Below are positions 6,865 to 16,353 of a stretch of 28,674 nt of DNA, piece by piece. Numbering within the stretch: the stretch's first letter is position 1; every line of letters starts with the position of its first letter. Source of the DNA: Eubacteriales bacterium (GTDB lineage Bacteria > Bacillota_A > Clostridia > Christensenellales > Aristaeellaceae). A program made the translations under genes and the position numbers. The notes under the pieces were generated by a model that was given only the letters and a program-made list of their open reading frames with translations, made no database searches and was not told the DNA's origin. The stretch is taken from NCBI GenBank assembly GCA_029974035.1, contig JARKQG010000068.1, forward strand, positions 1-28,674. Direction: 5' to 3'.

Positions 6865-9744
6865 ATGTCCGACAGGATGATCCCGGCGCCCTTTGATCAA
6901 TTGATGGACGAGCTGCTGCGCGGCTACGAGCGCGAGGGCCGCGTACTGGGCGTATACGACCTGTACCGCCACAATGGCGGCCAACTGCCCCTCTTCGGCG
7001 AAAAGATCGAAACCCCCTTCGGCCCCGCGGCCGGCCCCCACACGCAGCTGGCGGGCAACATCATCTCCGCCTACGCCGCGGGCGCGCGCTACTTTGAGCT
7101 CAAAACCGTGCAGACGCTGGACGGCGAGGACCTGCCCGTCGAAAAGCCCTGCATCCTGGCGGCGGACGAGGGCTACAACGTGGAGTGGTCCACGGAGCTG
7201 ACCGTGCCCCAGGCGCTGGACGAATACGTGAAGGCCTGGTTCGCGCTGAAGCTGATTTCAAAAGCCTGGGGCCTGGGCGACCCGGAGGGCTTTGCCTTCA
7301 ACATGAGCGTGGGCTACGACCTGGCGGGCATCCAATCGGAAAAGATCGACCGCTTCATCGAGGGCCTGAAGGACGCCTCCGGGCTGGAAGAATTTCAGGC
7401 CTGCCGCGCCTGGGCGCTTGAAAACCTCGGCCGGCTGGGGCTGACCCGCGAATACGTGGAGGGCGTCAGCCCCAGGGTGTGCCGCTCCATCACGCTGTCC
7501 ACGCTGCACGGCTGCCCGGCGGGCGAGATTGAGCGCATCGCCGCCTACCTGATTGCCGAAAAGAAGCTGAACACGCTGGTCAAGATGAATCCGACCCTGC
7601 TGGGCTACGACTTCGCCCGCAAAACGCTGGACGGCCTGGGCTACGAGCTGTCCTTCGACGACCACCATTTCAAGGAAGACCTGCAGTTTGAGGACGCGGT
7701 GCCCATGATCCGGCGGCTCCTCGCGCTGGCGGCGGAGAAGGGCCTCGAGTTCGGCGTGAAGCTGACCAACACCTTCCCCGTGGACATCACCCGCGGCGAG
7801 CTGCCCGGCAGCGAGATGTACATGAGCGGCAAGGCCCTCTACCCCCTCACCGTTTCGCTGGCGGAGAAGGTGGAGCGCGCCTTTGACGGCGGCCTCCGGG
7901 CCTCCTACTCCGGCGGCGCCGACGCGATGAACATCGAGCGCATCTTTGCTGCGGGCGTCTGGCCCATCACCCTGGCCACGACGCTGCTCAAGCCCGGCGG
8001 CTACAACCGGCTGAAGCCCATCGCCGGGGCGCTGTCCGCCATGCCCTACCGGCCCTTTACCCGGGTGGATCTGACGGCCCTCGCCGCGTTGGCGCGGGAC
8101 GCCCGCCGCGACGCGCGCGCCCGCGCCACCCGCGCGCCCCACCCCAAAATGTCCCAAAAGGTGCCGCTGCTCGACTGCTACCGCGCCCCCTGCGCCGACG
8201 GCTGCCCCATCCATCAGGACATCCCCGCCTACGTGGAGCTGGCGGGCCGCGGCCAGTACTTCGAGGCGCTCTCCGTCATCTGCGAGAAAAACCCGCTGCC
8301 CTTCGTCACCGGCACCATCTGCGCACACCGCTGCACCAAGAGCTGTACCCGCAACTTCTACGAGGAGAACATCCGCATCCGCGAGGCAAAGCTCCTGTCC
8401 GCCGGGCGCGGCTACGAGCGCTTCATGTCGATGCTTTCGCCCCGCTCCACGCGGCCCGAGCGCGTGGCGGTGGTGGGCGGCGGCCCCGGCGGCATGGCGG
8501 CGGCCTACTTCCTGGCCCGCGGCGGCGCGCGGGTGACGCTGTTTGAAAAGCGGGCCGCCCTGGGCGGCATCGTGCGCTACGCGATTCCGCGGTTCCGGAT
8601 CTCCGAGGCCTCCATCGAAAAGGACGCCGCCATGCTCGAAAAGCTGGGCGTGGAAATCCGCCTGAACAGCGAGGTGCTGGCCCCCGCCACGCTCCTGTCC
8701 GAGGGCTATTCCCACGTGGTGCTGGCCGTGGGCGCCTGGGTCAGCGGCGAACTGAAGCTCGAGAAGGGCTGCACCGTGGACGCCCTCAACTTTTTGCAGG
8801 CCTTCAACCGCGGCGAGGTGCAGACGGGCGCGTCCGTCGCCATCGTGGGCGGCGGCAACACCGCCATCGACGCGGCCCGCGCGGCGCTCCGGGTGCGCGG
8901 GGTCAACCGCGTGTCCATGGTCTATCGCCGCACCAAGCGCGAAATGCCCTGCGACGAGCACGAACTGGCCTTCGCCGCCGAGGAGGGCGTGAAGCTCATC
9001 GAGCTGCTGGCCCCCGTGGCCCATGAAAACGGCGTGCTCACCTGCCGCCGCATGGCGCTGGGCGATCCGGATGCCTCCGGCCGCCGCGCGCCGGTGCCCA
9101 CGGACGAACTGGTGGAAATCTCCGCCGACACCGTCATCGCCGCCATCGGCGAAAAGCCGGACTGCCAGCTCCTCTCCGCCGCCGGCGCCTGCGTGGCGGA
9201 CCGGGGGCCCTCCGCCGTAAGGCAGAGCGAGCGGCTCTTCCTGGTGGGCGACGCCCGCCGCGGCCCCGCCACCGTGGTGGAGGCCATCGCCGACGCCGCC
9301 GAGGTGGCGCGGCTGATCCTGGGCGTCGAGGAGGCGGAGCCGCTGCCCCTCAACGCCGCCATGCTGCGCGAGCGCCGCGCCGCGCTGAAAAACCCCGGTC
9401 GGCCCGAAAACGAGAACGAGCGGTGCCTGGGCTGCGGCAGCGTCTGCGGCAACTGCGTGGACGTGTGCCCCAACCGCGCCAATCAGGTGGTGGCGGTGGA
9501 CGGCCGCGAGCAGATCCTGCACATTGACGCCCTGTGCAACGAGTGCGGCAACTGCGAAACCTTCTGCCCCTACGACAGCGCGCCCTACAAGGAGAAGTTC
9601 ACCCTCTTTGCGCGCGAGCGGGACATGGACGAAAGCGAAAACCCCGGCTTTTTCATCCAGCCCGACGGCTCCTTCCGAGTGCGGCCCGAGGCTGCGGCCG
9701 AACCCATGCGACGCTTTATGCAGACTGTGAGGGATCGCAAATGA
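6865..9744 (+). CDS. ygfK: YgfK-type flavin/Fe-S oxidoreductase (putative selenate reductase subunit family)
   Basis: Large cytoplasmic redox protein, 959 residues. Residues 1 to about 430 resemble a dihydroorotate-dehydrogenase-like TIM barrel (GPAAGPHTQLAGN near the start). From about 433 it is GltD-like: a cysteine segment (C438, C443, C447 and CAHRCTKSC), then the FAD-binding motif VAVVGGGPGG at 534-542 and the NAD(P)H-binding motif VAIVGGGNTAIDAA from 658. The C-terminus has two ferredoxin motifs: C854, C857, C861, C864, C868 and CNECGNCETFC at 891-901. It can therefore pass electrons between NAD(P)H, flavin and Fe-S clusters. Family members are named 'selenate reductase', but published genetics ties them to anaerobic purine catabolism. 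It starts 5 bases after ssnA (GGGAGG upstream) and overlaps hyuA by ATGA. It is a good candidate electron partner of the FAD-less hydroxylase at 11134. Confidence 0.9.
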   Translation: MSDRMIPAPFDQLMDELLRGYEREGRVLGVYDLYRHNGGQLPLFGEKIETPFGPAAGPHTQLAGNIISAYAAGARYFELKTVQTLDGEDLPVEKPCILAADEGYNVEWSTELTVPQALDEYVKAWFALKLISKAWGLGDPEGFAFNMSVGYDLAGIQSEKIDRFIEGLKDASGLEEFQACRAWALENLGRLGLTREYVEGVSPRVCRSITLSTLHGCPAGEIERIAAYLIAEKKLNTLVKMNPTLLGYDFARKTLDGLGYELSFDDHHFKEDLQFEDAVPMIRRLLALAAEKGLEFGVKLTNTFPVDITRGELPGSEMYMSGKALYPLTVSLAEKVERAFDGGLRASYSGGADAMNIERIFAAGVWPITLATTLLKPGGYNRLKPIAGALSAMPYRPFTRVDLTALAALARDARRDARARATRAPHPKMSQKVPLLDCYRAPCADGCPIHQDIPAYVELAGRGQYFEALSVICEKNPLPFVTGTICAHRCTKSCTRNFYEENIRIREAKLLSAGRGYERFMSMLSPRSTRPERVAVVGGGPGGMAAAYFLARGGARVTLFEKRAALGGIVRYAIPRFRISEASIEKDAAMLEKLGVEIRLNSEVLAPATLLSEGYSHVVLAVGAWVSGELKLEKGCTVDALNFLQAFNRGEVQTGASVAIVGGGNTAIDAARAALRVRGVNRVSMVYRRTKREMPCDEHELAFAAEEGVKLIELLAPVAHENGVLTCRRMALGDPDASGRRAPVPTDELVEISADTVIAAIGEKPDCQLLSAAGACVADRGPSAVRQSERLFLVGDARRGPATVVEAIADAAEVARLILGVEEAEPLPLNAAMLRERRAALKNPGRPENENERCLGCGSVCGNCVDVCPNRANQVVAVDGREQILHIDALCNECGNCETFCPYDSAPYKEKFTLFARERDMDESENPGFFIQPDGSFRVRPEAAAEPMRRFMQTVRDRK

Positions 9745-11108
9745 AACTGATTCTGGGCGGCGTTGTCGTCTCCTCCGGCGAGGATTTCCGCGCCGACGTG
9801 GCCATCGAGGGCGGCAGGATCGCGGCCATCGGGCCGTCCATCGCCCCGAAGCCCGGCGACGAGGTGATCGACGCCCGGGGGCTCCTGGTCTTTCCCGGCT
9901 TTATCGACGCCCACACCCACTTTGACATGGATAACGGCGTCACCGTCACCGCCGACGACTTCGCCTCCGGCACCCGGGCGGCGGTGGCCGGCGGCACCAC
10001 CTGCATCGTCGATTTCGCCACCCAGGAAAGGGGCGGCACCCTGGCCGAGGCGCTGACCGCCTGGCACCAAAAGGCCGACGGCCGCTGCTTTTGCGACTAC
10101 GGCTTCCACATGGCCGTCACCGACTGGAACGAGGCCGCCCGGGCCGAGCTTCCGCTATTGATCGAGGCGGGCGTCACCTCCTTCAAGATCTACATGGCCT
10201 ACGACGCGCTGCGCCTTGCGGACGACCAGGTGTTTGACGTACTGCGGGCGGTGGGCGACGCGGGCGGCGTGGTCTACTGCCACTGCGAAAACGGCCCGGT
10301 GATCAACCGCCTGGTGGCCGAGGCCCGCGCGGCCAGGCGCCTGGGGCCCTCGGAGCACCCCCGCTGCCGCCCGGCGCTGATGGAGGCCGAGGCCATTTCC
10401 CGGCTGACCTACCTGGCCCAGCAGGCGGGCGTGCCCGTCGGCGTGGTGCATCTGTCCAGCGAGGCGGGCCTCCGGGCGGCCCTTTCCGCCCGCGCCCGGG
10501 GCGTGAAGGTGTTTTTGGAAACCTGCCCCCACTACCTGACGCTGGAGGACGACCGCTACGACGAGCCGGGCTTTGCCGGCGCAAAGTACGTGTGCTCGCC
10601 GCCGCTTCGCAAGGCGGCGGACGTGAAGGCCCTCATCGACGCGGTGCAGGAGGGCGCCATCGACACCATTGCCACCGACCACTGTAGCTACACCCTGGCG
10701 CAAAAGGCGCTGGGCGAGGCGGATTTTTCCAAAATCCCCAACGGTCTGCCCAGCGTGGAGCACAGACCCGCGGTGATCTACTCCGAGCTGGTGGCGAAAA
10801 AGCGGATTGAGCCCCGGGACATGTGCCGCATGCTGGCGGAAAACCCCGCCCGCCGCTACGGCCTGTACCCGCGAAAGGGCGTCATCCGCCCCGGGGCGGA
10901 CGCCGACATCGTGCTGTGGCAGCGGGACTACAAGTGGGTGATCCGCGCGGAGCACCAGCACATGCTGGCTGATTACAGCCCCTGGGAGGGCTTTGAGGTC
11001 ACCGGGCGACCCGTCCGCGTGCTGCTGGGCGGCGAAACCGTGATGGAGAACGGCGAGGTGTCCGGCCCCAGGGGTCGGTACCTGAAGCGGGGCCTGCCCG
11101 AACTGTAG
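9741..11108 (+). CDS. hyuA: Dihydropyrimidinase/hydantoinase-family amidohydrolase (HyuA type)
   Basis: Cyclic-amide hydrolase of 455 residues, full length for the D-hydantoinase/dihydropyrimidinase family. The metal pair is DAHTHFD (His58 and His60). The lysine that becomes carboxylated to bridge two metals is Lys149 in SFKIYMAYDA. Further ligands are in YCHCENG, VGVVHLSSEAG and the catalytic Asp in IATDHCSYT. The start ATG overlaps the ygfK stop (ATGA), so translation is coupled. In this cluster it probably hydrolyses a cyclic ureide or amide intermediate after the purine ring has been reduced or hydroxylated; that step assignment is inference. Ordinary pyrimidine or hydantoin hydrolysis is the alternative. 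Confidence 0.9.
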   Translation: MKLILGGVVVSSGEDFRADVAIEGGRIAAIGPSIAPKPGDEVIDARGLLVFPGFIDAHTHFDMDNGVTVTADDFASGTRAAVAGGTTCIVDFATQERGGTLAEALTAWHQKADGRCFCDYGFHMAVTDWNEAARAELPLLIEAGVTSFKIYMAYDALRLADDQVFDVLRAVGDAGGVVYCHCENGPVINRLVAEARAARRLGPSEHPRCRPALMEAEAISRLTYLAQQAGVPVGVVHLSSEAGLRAALSARARGVKVFLETCPHYLTLEDDRYDEPGFAGAKYVCSPPLRKAADVKALIDAVQEGAIDTIATDHCSYTLAQKALGEADFSKIPNGLPSVEHRPAVIYSELVAKKRIEPRDMCRMLAENPARRYGLYPRKGVIRPGADADIVLWQRDYKWVIRAEHQHMLADYSPWEGFEVTGRPVRVLLGGETVMENGEVSGPRGRYLKRGLPEL

Positions 11109-11133
11109 CCCGACCGACCACAGGAGGTGCGCT

Positions 11134-13698
11134 ATGGCTTCATTCTGGGTCAACGGCCGATCGGTGAGCGCCGAGGGCGGAAAGCTGATCGACTTTCTCC
11201 GGGACGAGATGCGCCTGACTTCGGTGAAGAACGCCTGCGGCACCGGTGCCTGCGGCGCCTGCACGGTGCTGATCGACGGCGCGACGCGCCGCGCCTGCAT
11301 CACCGACGCGGCCAGGCTCGATGGCAAGCGCGTCGTCACCGTCGAGGGGCTGACGCCGCGGGAAAAGGCGGTCTACGCCCACGCCTTTTCGGCGGCGGGC
11401 GCGGTACAGTGCGGCTTTTGCATTCCCGGCATGGTGATCTCCGCCAAGGCGCTGCTGGACCAGAATCCCTCCCCGGACCGGCGGGCCGTGAAGGCCGCCA
11501 TCCGCGGCAACATCTGCCGCTGCACCGGCTACCAGAAGATCGAGGACGCGATCCTTCTTGCCGCGGACATCTTCCGCGAAAACCGCCCGGTGGAGGCGCC
11601 CGGGGGCTTTGGCCTTCTGGGCGAGGACATCCCCCGGGTGGACGCCCCGGCCAAGGTGCTGGGCGAGGGGCTCTTCGCCGACGACGTGGTTCTCCCGGGC
11701 ATGCTCCACGCCAAGGCGCTCCGGTCGAAGTACCCCCGGGCCAGGGTGAAGAAGATCGATCTCACCCGCGCCCTCCAGCACCCCGAGTGCGTGCGCATCC
11801 TGACCGCCGCCGACGTGCCCTTCAACAAGACCGGGCACCTGGTGCCCGACTGGGACGTGATGATCGCCGAGGGCGACATCACCCGCTACGTGGGCGACGC
11901 CATCTGCCTCGCGGCCGCCGAGCGGCGGGAGGCGCTGGACGGGATTCTCGCGCTGGTGGACGTGGAGTACGAGGTGCTGACGCCCCTTCTGACCCCGGAC
12001 GAGGCGCTGGCCGAGGGCGCGCCGCGCCTGCACGAGGGCGGCAATATCCTCTTTCATCAGGAGGTGCGCCGCGGCGACGCCGAGGGCGCCATCGCCCGCG
12101 CCGCCCACAAAGTCACCCGCGTCTACGACACCCCCATGACCGACCACGCCTTCATGGAACCGGAATGCGCCATCGCGCAGCCCGACGGCGAAGGGGGCAT
12201 CCTGCTGTTCACCGGCTCCCAGTCGGTCTACGACGAGCAGCGGGAAGTGGCGCGCATGCTGAACCTGCCCCGGGAAAAGGTGCGCTCCCGCACGATGCTG
12301 GTGGGCGGCGGCTTCGGCGGCAAGGAGGACATGAGCGTGCAGCACCACGCGGCGCTGATGGCCTACGTGACCGGCCGGCCCGTCAAGGTGCGCTTCTCCC
12401 GGGCGGAGAGCCTGATGGTGCACACCAAGCGCCACGCGGCCCACATTGAAATGACCACCGCCTGCGACGCGCAGGGCTTCATCACCGGCATGCGCGCCCG
12501 GATCGTGTTTGACACAGGGGCCTACGCCTCGCTGGGCGGCCCGGTGCTGCAGCGCGCCTGCACCCACGCCGGCGGGCCCTACAACTTCCAGAACGTGGAC
12601 ATCGCCGGCATGGCGGTCTACACCAACAACGTGCCGGCCGGCGCGTTCCGGGGGTTTGGCGTCACCCAGAGCTGCTTTGCCGCCGAGATGAACCTGAACC
12701 TCTTGGCGGAGGCGGTGGGCATCTCCCCCTGGGAGATCCGCTTCAGAAACGCCATCCGCCCCGGCCAGGCGCTGCCCAACGGCCAGATCGCCGGGCCGGA
12801 CACCGCCTACGCGGAGTGCCTACTGGCGGTAAAGGACGCCTACGAATCCAGCCCCTACGCGGGCATCGCCGGGGCCATGAAAAACAGCGGCCTGGGCGTG
12901 GGCGTGCCAGACACCGGCCGGTGCGAAATCGTGATCCGCGACGGCAAGGCCCACATCCTGACCTCCGCCGCCTGCATGGGCCAGGGCATCGCCACCGTGG
13001 TGATCCAGATGGCCGTGCAGGAAACGGGGCTGCCGGCGGAAGCGTTTGTGCACGAGGCGGCGGACACCCTGACCACCCCCAATTCCGGCACCTCCACCGC
13101 CAGCCGCCAGAGCCTTTTCACCGGCGAGGCCACCCGGCGCGCCGCCCGCAAGATGATGGACGCGCTGGCCGGCCGGCCGCTTGCGGCCCTCGAGGGCCAC
13201 GGCTTTTACGGCGAGTACAGCGGCGTCACCGATCCCATGGGCACAGATAAGCCCCACCCCGTCAGCCACATCGCCTACGGCTACGCGGCCCACGTGGTGA
13301 TCCTGGACGAGGCGGGCCGGGTGCAAAAGGTGGTCGCCGCCCACGACGTGGGCCGCGCGGTCAACCCCAGGTCCTGCGAGGGGCAGATCGAGGGTGGCGT
13401 GGCCATGGGCCTCGGGTACGCGCTGACGGAGGATTTCAAAACCGAGGGCGGCTATGTCAAGACCACCTACGCCACGCTGGGGCTCTTCCGCGCCACGGAC
13501 ATGCCGCCGGTGGAGGTGATCCTGCTGGGCAAAGCCGAGGACAGCCAGCTGGCCTTCGGCGTCAAGGGGGTGGGCGAGATCGCCACCATCCCCACCGCCC
13601 CCGCCGCGGCCCACGCCCAGTACCGGCTGGACGGCGTGTTCCGTACCCGCATCCCCATGGCGGACACCGCCTACCAACCCGGAAAGCGAGGCGATTGA
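11134..13698 (+). CDS. xdhD: XdhD-type molybdenum hydroxylase: 2Fe-2S domain fused to the Mo-binding subunit (xanthine dehydrogenase family)
   Basis: Purine hydroxylase of 854 residues in a single chain. The N-terminal plant-type ferredoxin domain has C35, C40, C43 and C55 (CGTGACGAC). The second 2Fe-2S domain has CGFC at 93-96 and CRC at 128-130 (NICRCTGY). From about residue 165 the aldehyde oxidase/xanthine dehydrogenase hammerhead and Mo-binding domains follow, with GGGFGGKEDMS, AFRGFGVTQ, and the catalytic glutamate E815 in GVKGVGEIATIP. There is no FAD domain between the two halves and no separate FAD subunit in the window, so electrons must leave through another protein. The architecture and about 850-residue length match proteins labelled selenium-dependent xanthine dehydrogenase or XdhD. 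AGGAGG lies 6 bases before the ATG. Xanthine, hypoxanthine or urate-related substrates cannot be separated by eye. Confidence 0.9.
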   Translation: MASFWVNGRSVSAEGGKLIDFLRDEMRLTSVKNACGTGACGACTVLIDGATRRACITDAARLDGKRVVTVEGLTPREKAVYAHAFSAAGAVQCGFCIPGMVISAKALLDQNPSPDRRAVKAAIRGNICRCTGYQKIEDAILLAADIFRENRPVEAPGGFGLLGEDIPRVDAPAKVLGEGLFADDVVLPGMLHAKALRSKYPRARVKKIDLTRALQHPECVRILTAADVPFNKTGHLVPDWDVMIAEGDITRYVGDAICLAAAERREALDGILALVDVEYEVLTPLLTPDEALAEGAPRLHEGGNILFHQEVRRGDAEGAIARAAHKVTRVYDTPMTDHAFMEPECAIAQPDGEGGILLFTGSQSVYDEQREVARMLNLPREKVRSRTMLVGGGFGGKEDMSVQHHAALMAYVTGRPVKVRFSRAESLMVHTKRHAAHIEMTTACDAQGFITGMRARIVFDTGAYASLGGPVLQRACTHAGGPYNFQNVDIAGMAVYTNNVPAGAFRGFGVTQSCFAAEMNLNLLAEAVGISPWEIRFRNAIRPGQALPNGQIAGPDTAYAECLLAVKDAYESSPYAGIAGAMKNSGLGVGVPDTGRCEIVIRDGKAHILTSAACMGQGIATVVIQMAVQETGLPAEAFVHEAADTLTTPNSGTSTASRQSLFTGEATRRAARKMMDALAGRPLAALEGHGFYGEYSGVTDPMGTDKPHPVSHIAYGYAAHVVILDEAGRVQKVVAAHDVGRAVNPRSCEGQIEGGVAMGLGYALTEDFKTEGGYVKTTYATLGLFRATDMPPVEVILLGKAEDSQLAFGVKGVGEIATIPTAPAAAHAQYRLDGVFRTRIPMADTAYQPGKRGD

Positions 13699-13701
13699 CC
13701 A

Positions 13702-15105
13702 ATGGCATCCCCCGAAACCCGACAGGACCCGAGGCTCTGCGAGATCGAGGGAAAACCGCCCCTTCTCGAGGCCCTGCCGCTGTCGCTGCAGCATGTGCTG
13801 GCGGCCATTGTGGGCTGCATCACCCCGGCGATCATGGTGGCCAACGCCGCGGGTCTGAGCCAGGAGAACCGTGTGATCCTCATCCAGGCGGCGCTTGTCA
13901 CCGCGGCGCTGTCCACGCTTTTGCAGCTCTACCCCCTCGGCCGCGGGCGGCTGCGCCTGGGCGCAAAGCTGCCGGTGATTATGGGCATCAGCTTCGCCTA
14001 CGTGCCCACGATGCAGGGCATCGCCCAAAGCGAGGGCGTGGCCGCCATCACCGGCGCCATGGTGGTCGGCGGCGCGGCGGCCCTTCTGGTGGGCTTTTTC
14101 ATCCGCCGCGTGCGCCGGTTCTTCCCGCCCATCGTGGCGGGCACGGTGGTGTTCACCATCGGCCTTTCGCTGTACATGACGGCCATCAACTACATGGCCG
14201 GCGGCGTGGCCAACACCGCCGATTCCGTGGCCGCCCGGGGGTTGACCGACGCGCTGGTCTACGGCTCCTGGCAGAACTGGCTGGTGGCGCTCATTACCCT
14301 GGCCGTGGTGGTGGCGCTGGGCAGCTTCGCCCGGGGCATGCTGAAGCTGTCCTCCATCCTCATCGGCATGGCGGCGGGCTATCTGGTGGCGATGGCCTTC
14401 GGCATGGTGGACTTTTCCGGCGTGGCCGGTGCGGGCTGGTTGGCCGCGCCCAAGGTGCTGCCCTTTGGCATCCGGTTTGAGCCGGTGGCCTGCACGGCGC
14501 TGGGGCTTCTCTTCGCCATCAACGCCATCCAGGCGCTGGGCGATTTCACCGCCACCACCGTGGGCGGCCTGGAGCGCGAACCCACCGACGCCGAGCTCTC
14601 CGGCGGCATCATGGGCTACGGGTTCACCAACATCCTGATGAGCCTCGTGGGCGGGCTGCCCACCGCCACCTACAGCCAGAACGTGGGCATTGTGTCCACC
14701 ACGAAGGTGGTCAGCCGCCGGGTGTTCGCGCTGGCGGCGGGGGTGCTTTTGCTGGCGGGGGTGTTTCCCAAATTCGCGGCGGCGCTCACCACCATCCCCC
14801 AGTGCGTCCTGGGCGGCGCCACGCTGACGGTTTTCTCCACCATCGCCATGTCCGGCGTCAAGCTGGTGACGGCCAAGCCCCTCACCCCCCGAACCACCAC
14901 CGTGGTGGGGCTTTCGGTGGCGCTGGGCATGGGCGTCAGCCAGGCCTCCGGCTCCATCGGCGGCCTGCCCGAGAGCGCGGCCATGATCCTGGGCCAGTCG
15001 CCCGTAGTGCTGACCACCATCCTGGCGGTGATCCTGAACCTCATCCTTCCCCCGGAATACCATGCGGCCGAATGCCGAAAGGAGATCGATCATGAAACCC
15101 ATTGA
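13702..15105 (+). CDS. NCS2-family xanthine/uric acid permease
   Basis: Inner-membrane nucleobase:cation symporter of 467 residues with many hydrophobic segments. Family landmarks are LPLSLQHVLAAIVGCITPAIM near the N-terminus, the substrate-site region NAIQALGDFTATTVGG, and the NCS2 signature YSQNVGIVSTTKVVSR. The neighbours indicate a purine (xanthine, urate or related) rather than uracil as cargo, but this is inference from context. The start lies 3 bases after the hydroxylase stop, and the end overlaps ygeX by 14 bases, so it is made with the catabolic enzymes. Confidence 0.9.
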   Translation: MASPETRQDPRLCEIEGKPPLLEALPLSLQHVLAAIVGCITPAIMVANAAGLSQENRVILIQAALVTAALSTLLQLYPLGRGRLRLGAKLPVIMGISFAYVPTMQGIAQSEGVAAITGAMVVGGAAALLVGFFIRRVRRFFPPIVAGTVVFTIGLSLYMTAINYMAGGVANTADSVAARGLTDALVYGSWQNWLVALITLAVVVALGSFARGMLKLSSILIGMAAGYLVAMAFGMVDFSGVAGAGWLAAPKVLPFGIRFEPVACTALGLLFAINAIQALGDFTATTVGGLEREPTDAELSGGIMGYGFTNILMSLVGGLPTATYSQNVGIVSTTKVVSRRVFALAAGVLLLAGVFPKFAAALTTIPQCVLGGATLTVFSTIAMSGVKLVTAKPLTPRTTTVVGLSVALGMGVSQASGSIGGLPESAAMILGQSPVVLTTILAVILNLILPPEYHAAECRKEIDHETH

Positions 15106-16303
15106 GTGGACGCTGAACCACATGCCCAAAACCGACGACCGGCAGCTTTCGGTCATGTCCCGCGAAAACGTCAAGCGCGCCCGCGCCTTCCACCAGAGCT
15201 TTCCGGAGTACACCGTGACGCCGCTTCAGCGGCTCCAGGCGCTGGCGAGCCGCCTGGGCGTGAAAGATGTATTCGTCAAGGACGAATCCTACCGCTTCGG
15301 CCTGAACGCCTTCAAGGTGCTGGGCGGGTCCTTTGCCATGGCGCGCTACATCGCCGGGCAGCTGAACATGGACGTGGGCAGCGTGGACTACGACTTCCTC
15401 AAGTCCAAAAAGCTGGAGCGGGAATTCGGCCAGGCCACCTTCTTCACCGCCACCGACGGCAACCACGGCCGCGGCGTGGCCTGGGCGGCGCGCCAGCTGG
15501 GGCAGAAGGCCGTGGTGCGCATGCCCAAGGGCACCGTGCGCGTGCGCTACGAGAACATCCTGAAGGAGGGCGCGGAGGTCACCATTGAGGACATGAACTA
15601 CGACGACTGCGTGCGCCTGGCCGCGGCGCAGGCCGCCGCCACGCCCCGGGGCGTGATCGTGCAGGACACCGCCTGGGACGGCTACGAGGAAATCCCCGCC
15701 TGGATCATGCAGGGCTACGGCACCATGGCCATGGAGGCCGCCGAGCAGATGCAGCACGCGGGCTACCGCCGCCCCACCCACATCTTCGTGCAGGCGGGTG
15801 TGGGTTCGCTGGCGGGTGCGGTGGTGGGCTACTTCGCCAACCTCTTCCCGAAGGACCCGCCCCAGGTGATCGTGGTGGAGGCCGATACCGCCGCCTGCCT
15901 TTACAAGGGCGCCGTGGCCGGGGACGGTGCCCCCCGCATGGTGGGCGGCGACATGCAGACCATCATGGCGGGCCTGGCCTGCGGCGAGCCCAACACCATC
16001 TCCTGGGACATCTTGCTTAACCACGCGAACGCCTTCGCCGCCTGCCCGGACTGGGTCAGCGCCAAGGGCATGCGCACGCTGGCGGCCCCCGTGAAGCCCG
16101 ACCCGCAGGTGAAGAGCGGCGAATCCGGCGCGGTGGGGCTGGGCCTTCTGGCCGCCCTGTGCGAACGGACGGAGTACGAGCGGTTCCGGCAGGCGCTCAA
16201 GATCGACGAAACCAGCGTGGTGCTGATGTTCTCCACCGAGGGCGACACCGACCCGGAAAACTACCGGCAGATCGTCTGGGACGGCAAGTACCCTTCCTGC
16301 TGA
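15092..16303 (+). CDS. ygeX: Diaminopropionate ammonia-lyase (YgeX)
   Basis: PLP-dependent enzyme of 403 residues that converts 2,3-diaminopropionate to pyruvate and two ammonia. The PLP lysine is Lys75 in [12 protein letters not shown], the substrate/PLP motif [13 protein letters not shown] follows, and the phosphate-binding loop is [14 protein letters not shown]. The fold and length match YgeX. The ATG at 15092 is preceded by AAAGGAGA; an in-frame ATG at 15062 lies well inside the permease and has no such site. The start is within the last 14 bases of the permease gene. In the purine pathway this step gives pyruvate for energy and carbon and is one of the key known enzymes of the cluster. 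Confidence 0.95.
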   Translation: MKPIEWTLNHMPKTDDRQLSVMSRENVKRARAFHQSFPEYTVTPLQRLQALASRLGVKDVFVKDESYRFGLNAFKVLGGSFAMARYIAGQLNMDVGSVDYDFLKSKKLEREFGQATFFTATDGNHGRGVAWAARQLGQKAVVRMPKGTVRVRYENILKEGAEVTIEDMNYDDCVRLAAAQAAATPRGVIVQDTAWDGYEEIPAWIMQGYGTMAMEAAEQMQHAGYRRPTHIFVQAGVGSLAGAVVGYFANLFPKDPPQVIVVEADTAACLYKGAVAGDGAPRMVGGDMQTIMAGLACGEPNTISWDILLNHANAFAACPDWVSAKGMRTLAAPVKPDPQVKSGESGAVGLGLLAALCERTEYERFRQALKIDETSVVLMFSTEGDTDPENYRQIVWDGKYPSC

Positions 16304-16353
16304 ACCGAAAGAAGCGATCCCCAAAACCCGACACATCAGAGGAGGAAAAAACC

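Noticed and set aside
7258..9522. Long open frame on the - strand (754 codons) opposite ygfK
   Set aside because: Antisense shadow of a gene with complete FAD, NAD(P)H and Fe-S motifs; low-complexity His/Gly/Ala composition and no ribosome binding site.
12820..15213. Long open frame on the - strand (797 codons) opposite the hydroxylase, permease and ygeX
   Set aside because: It spans three well-supported + strand genes and has His/Gly/Arg-rich low-complexity sequence; a GC-bias artefact.
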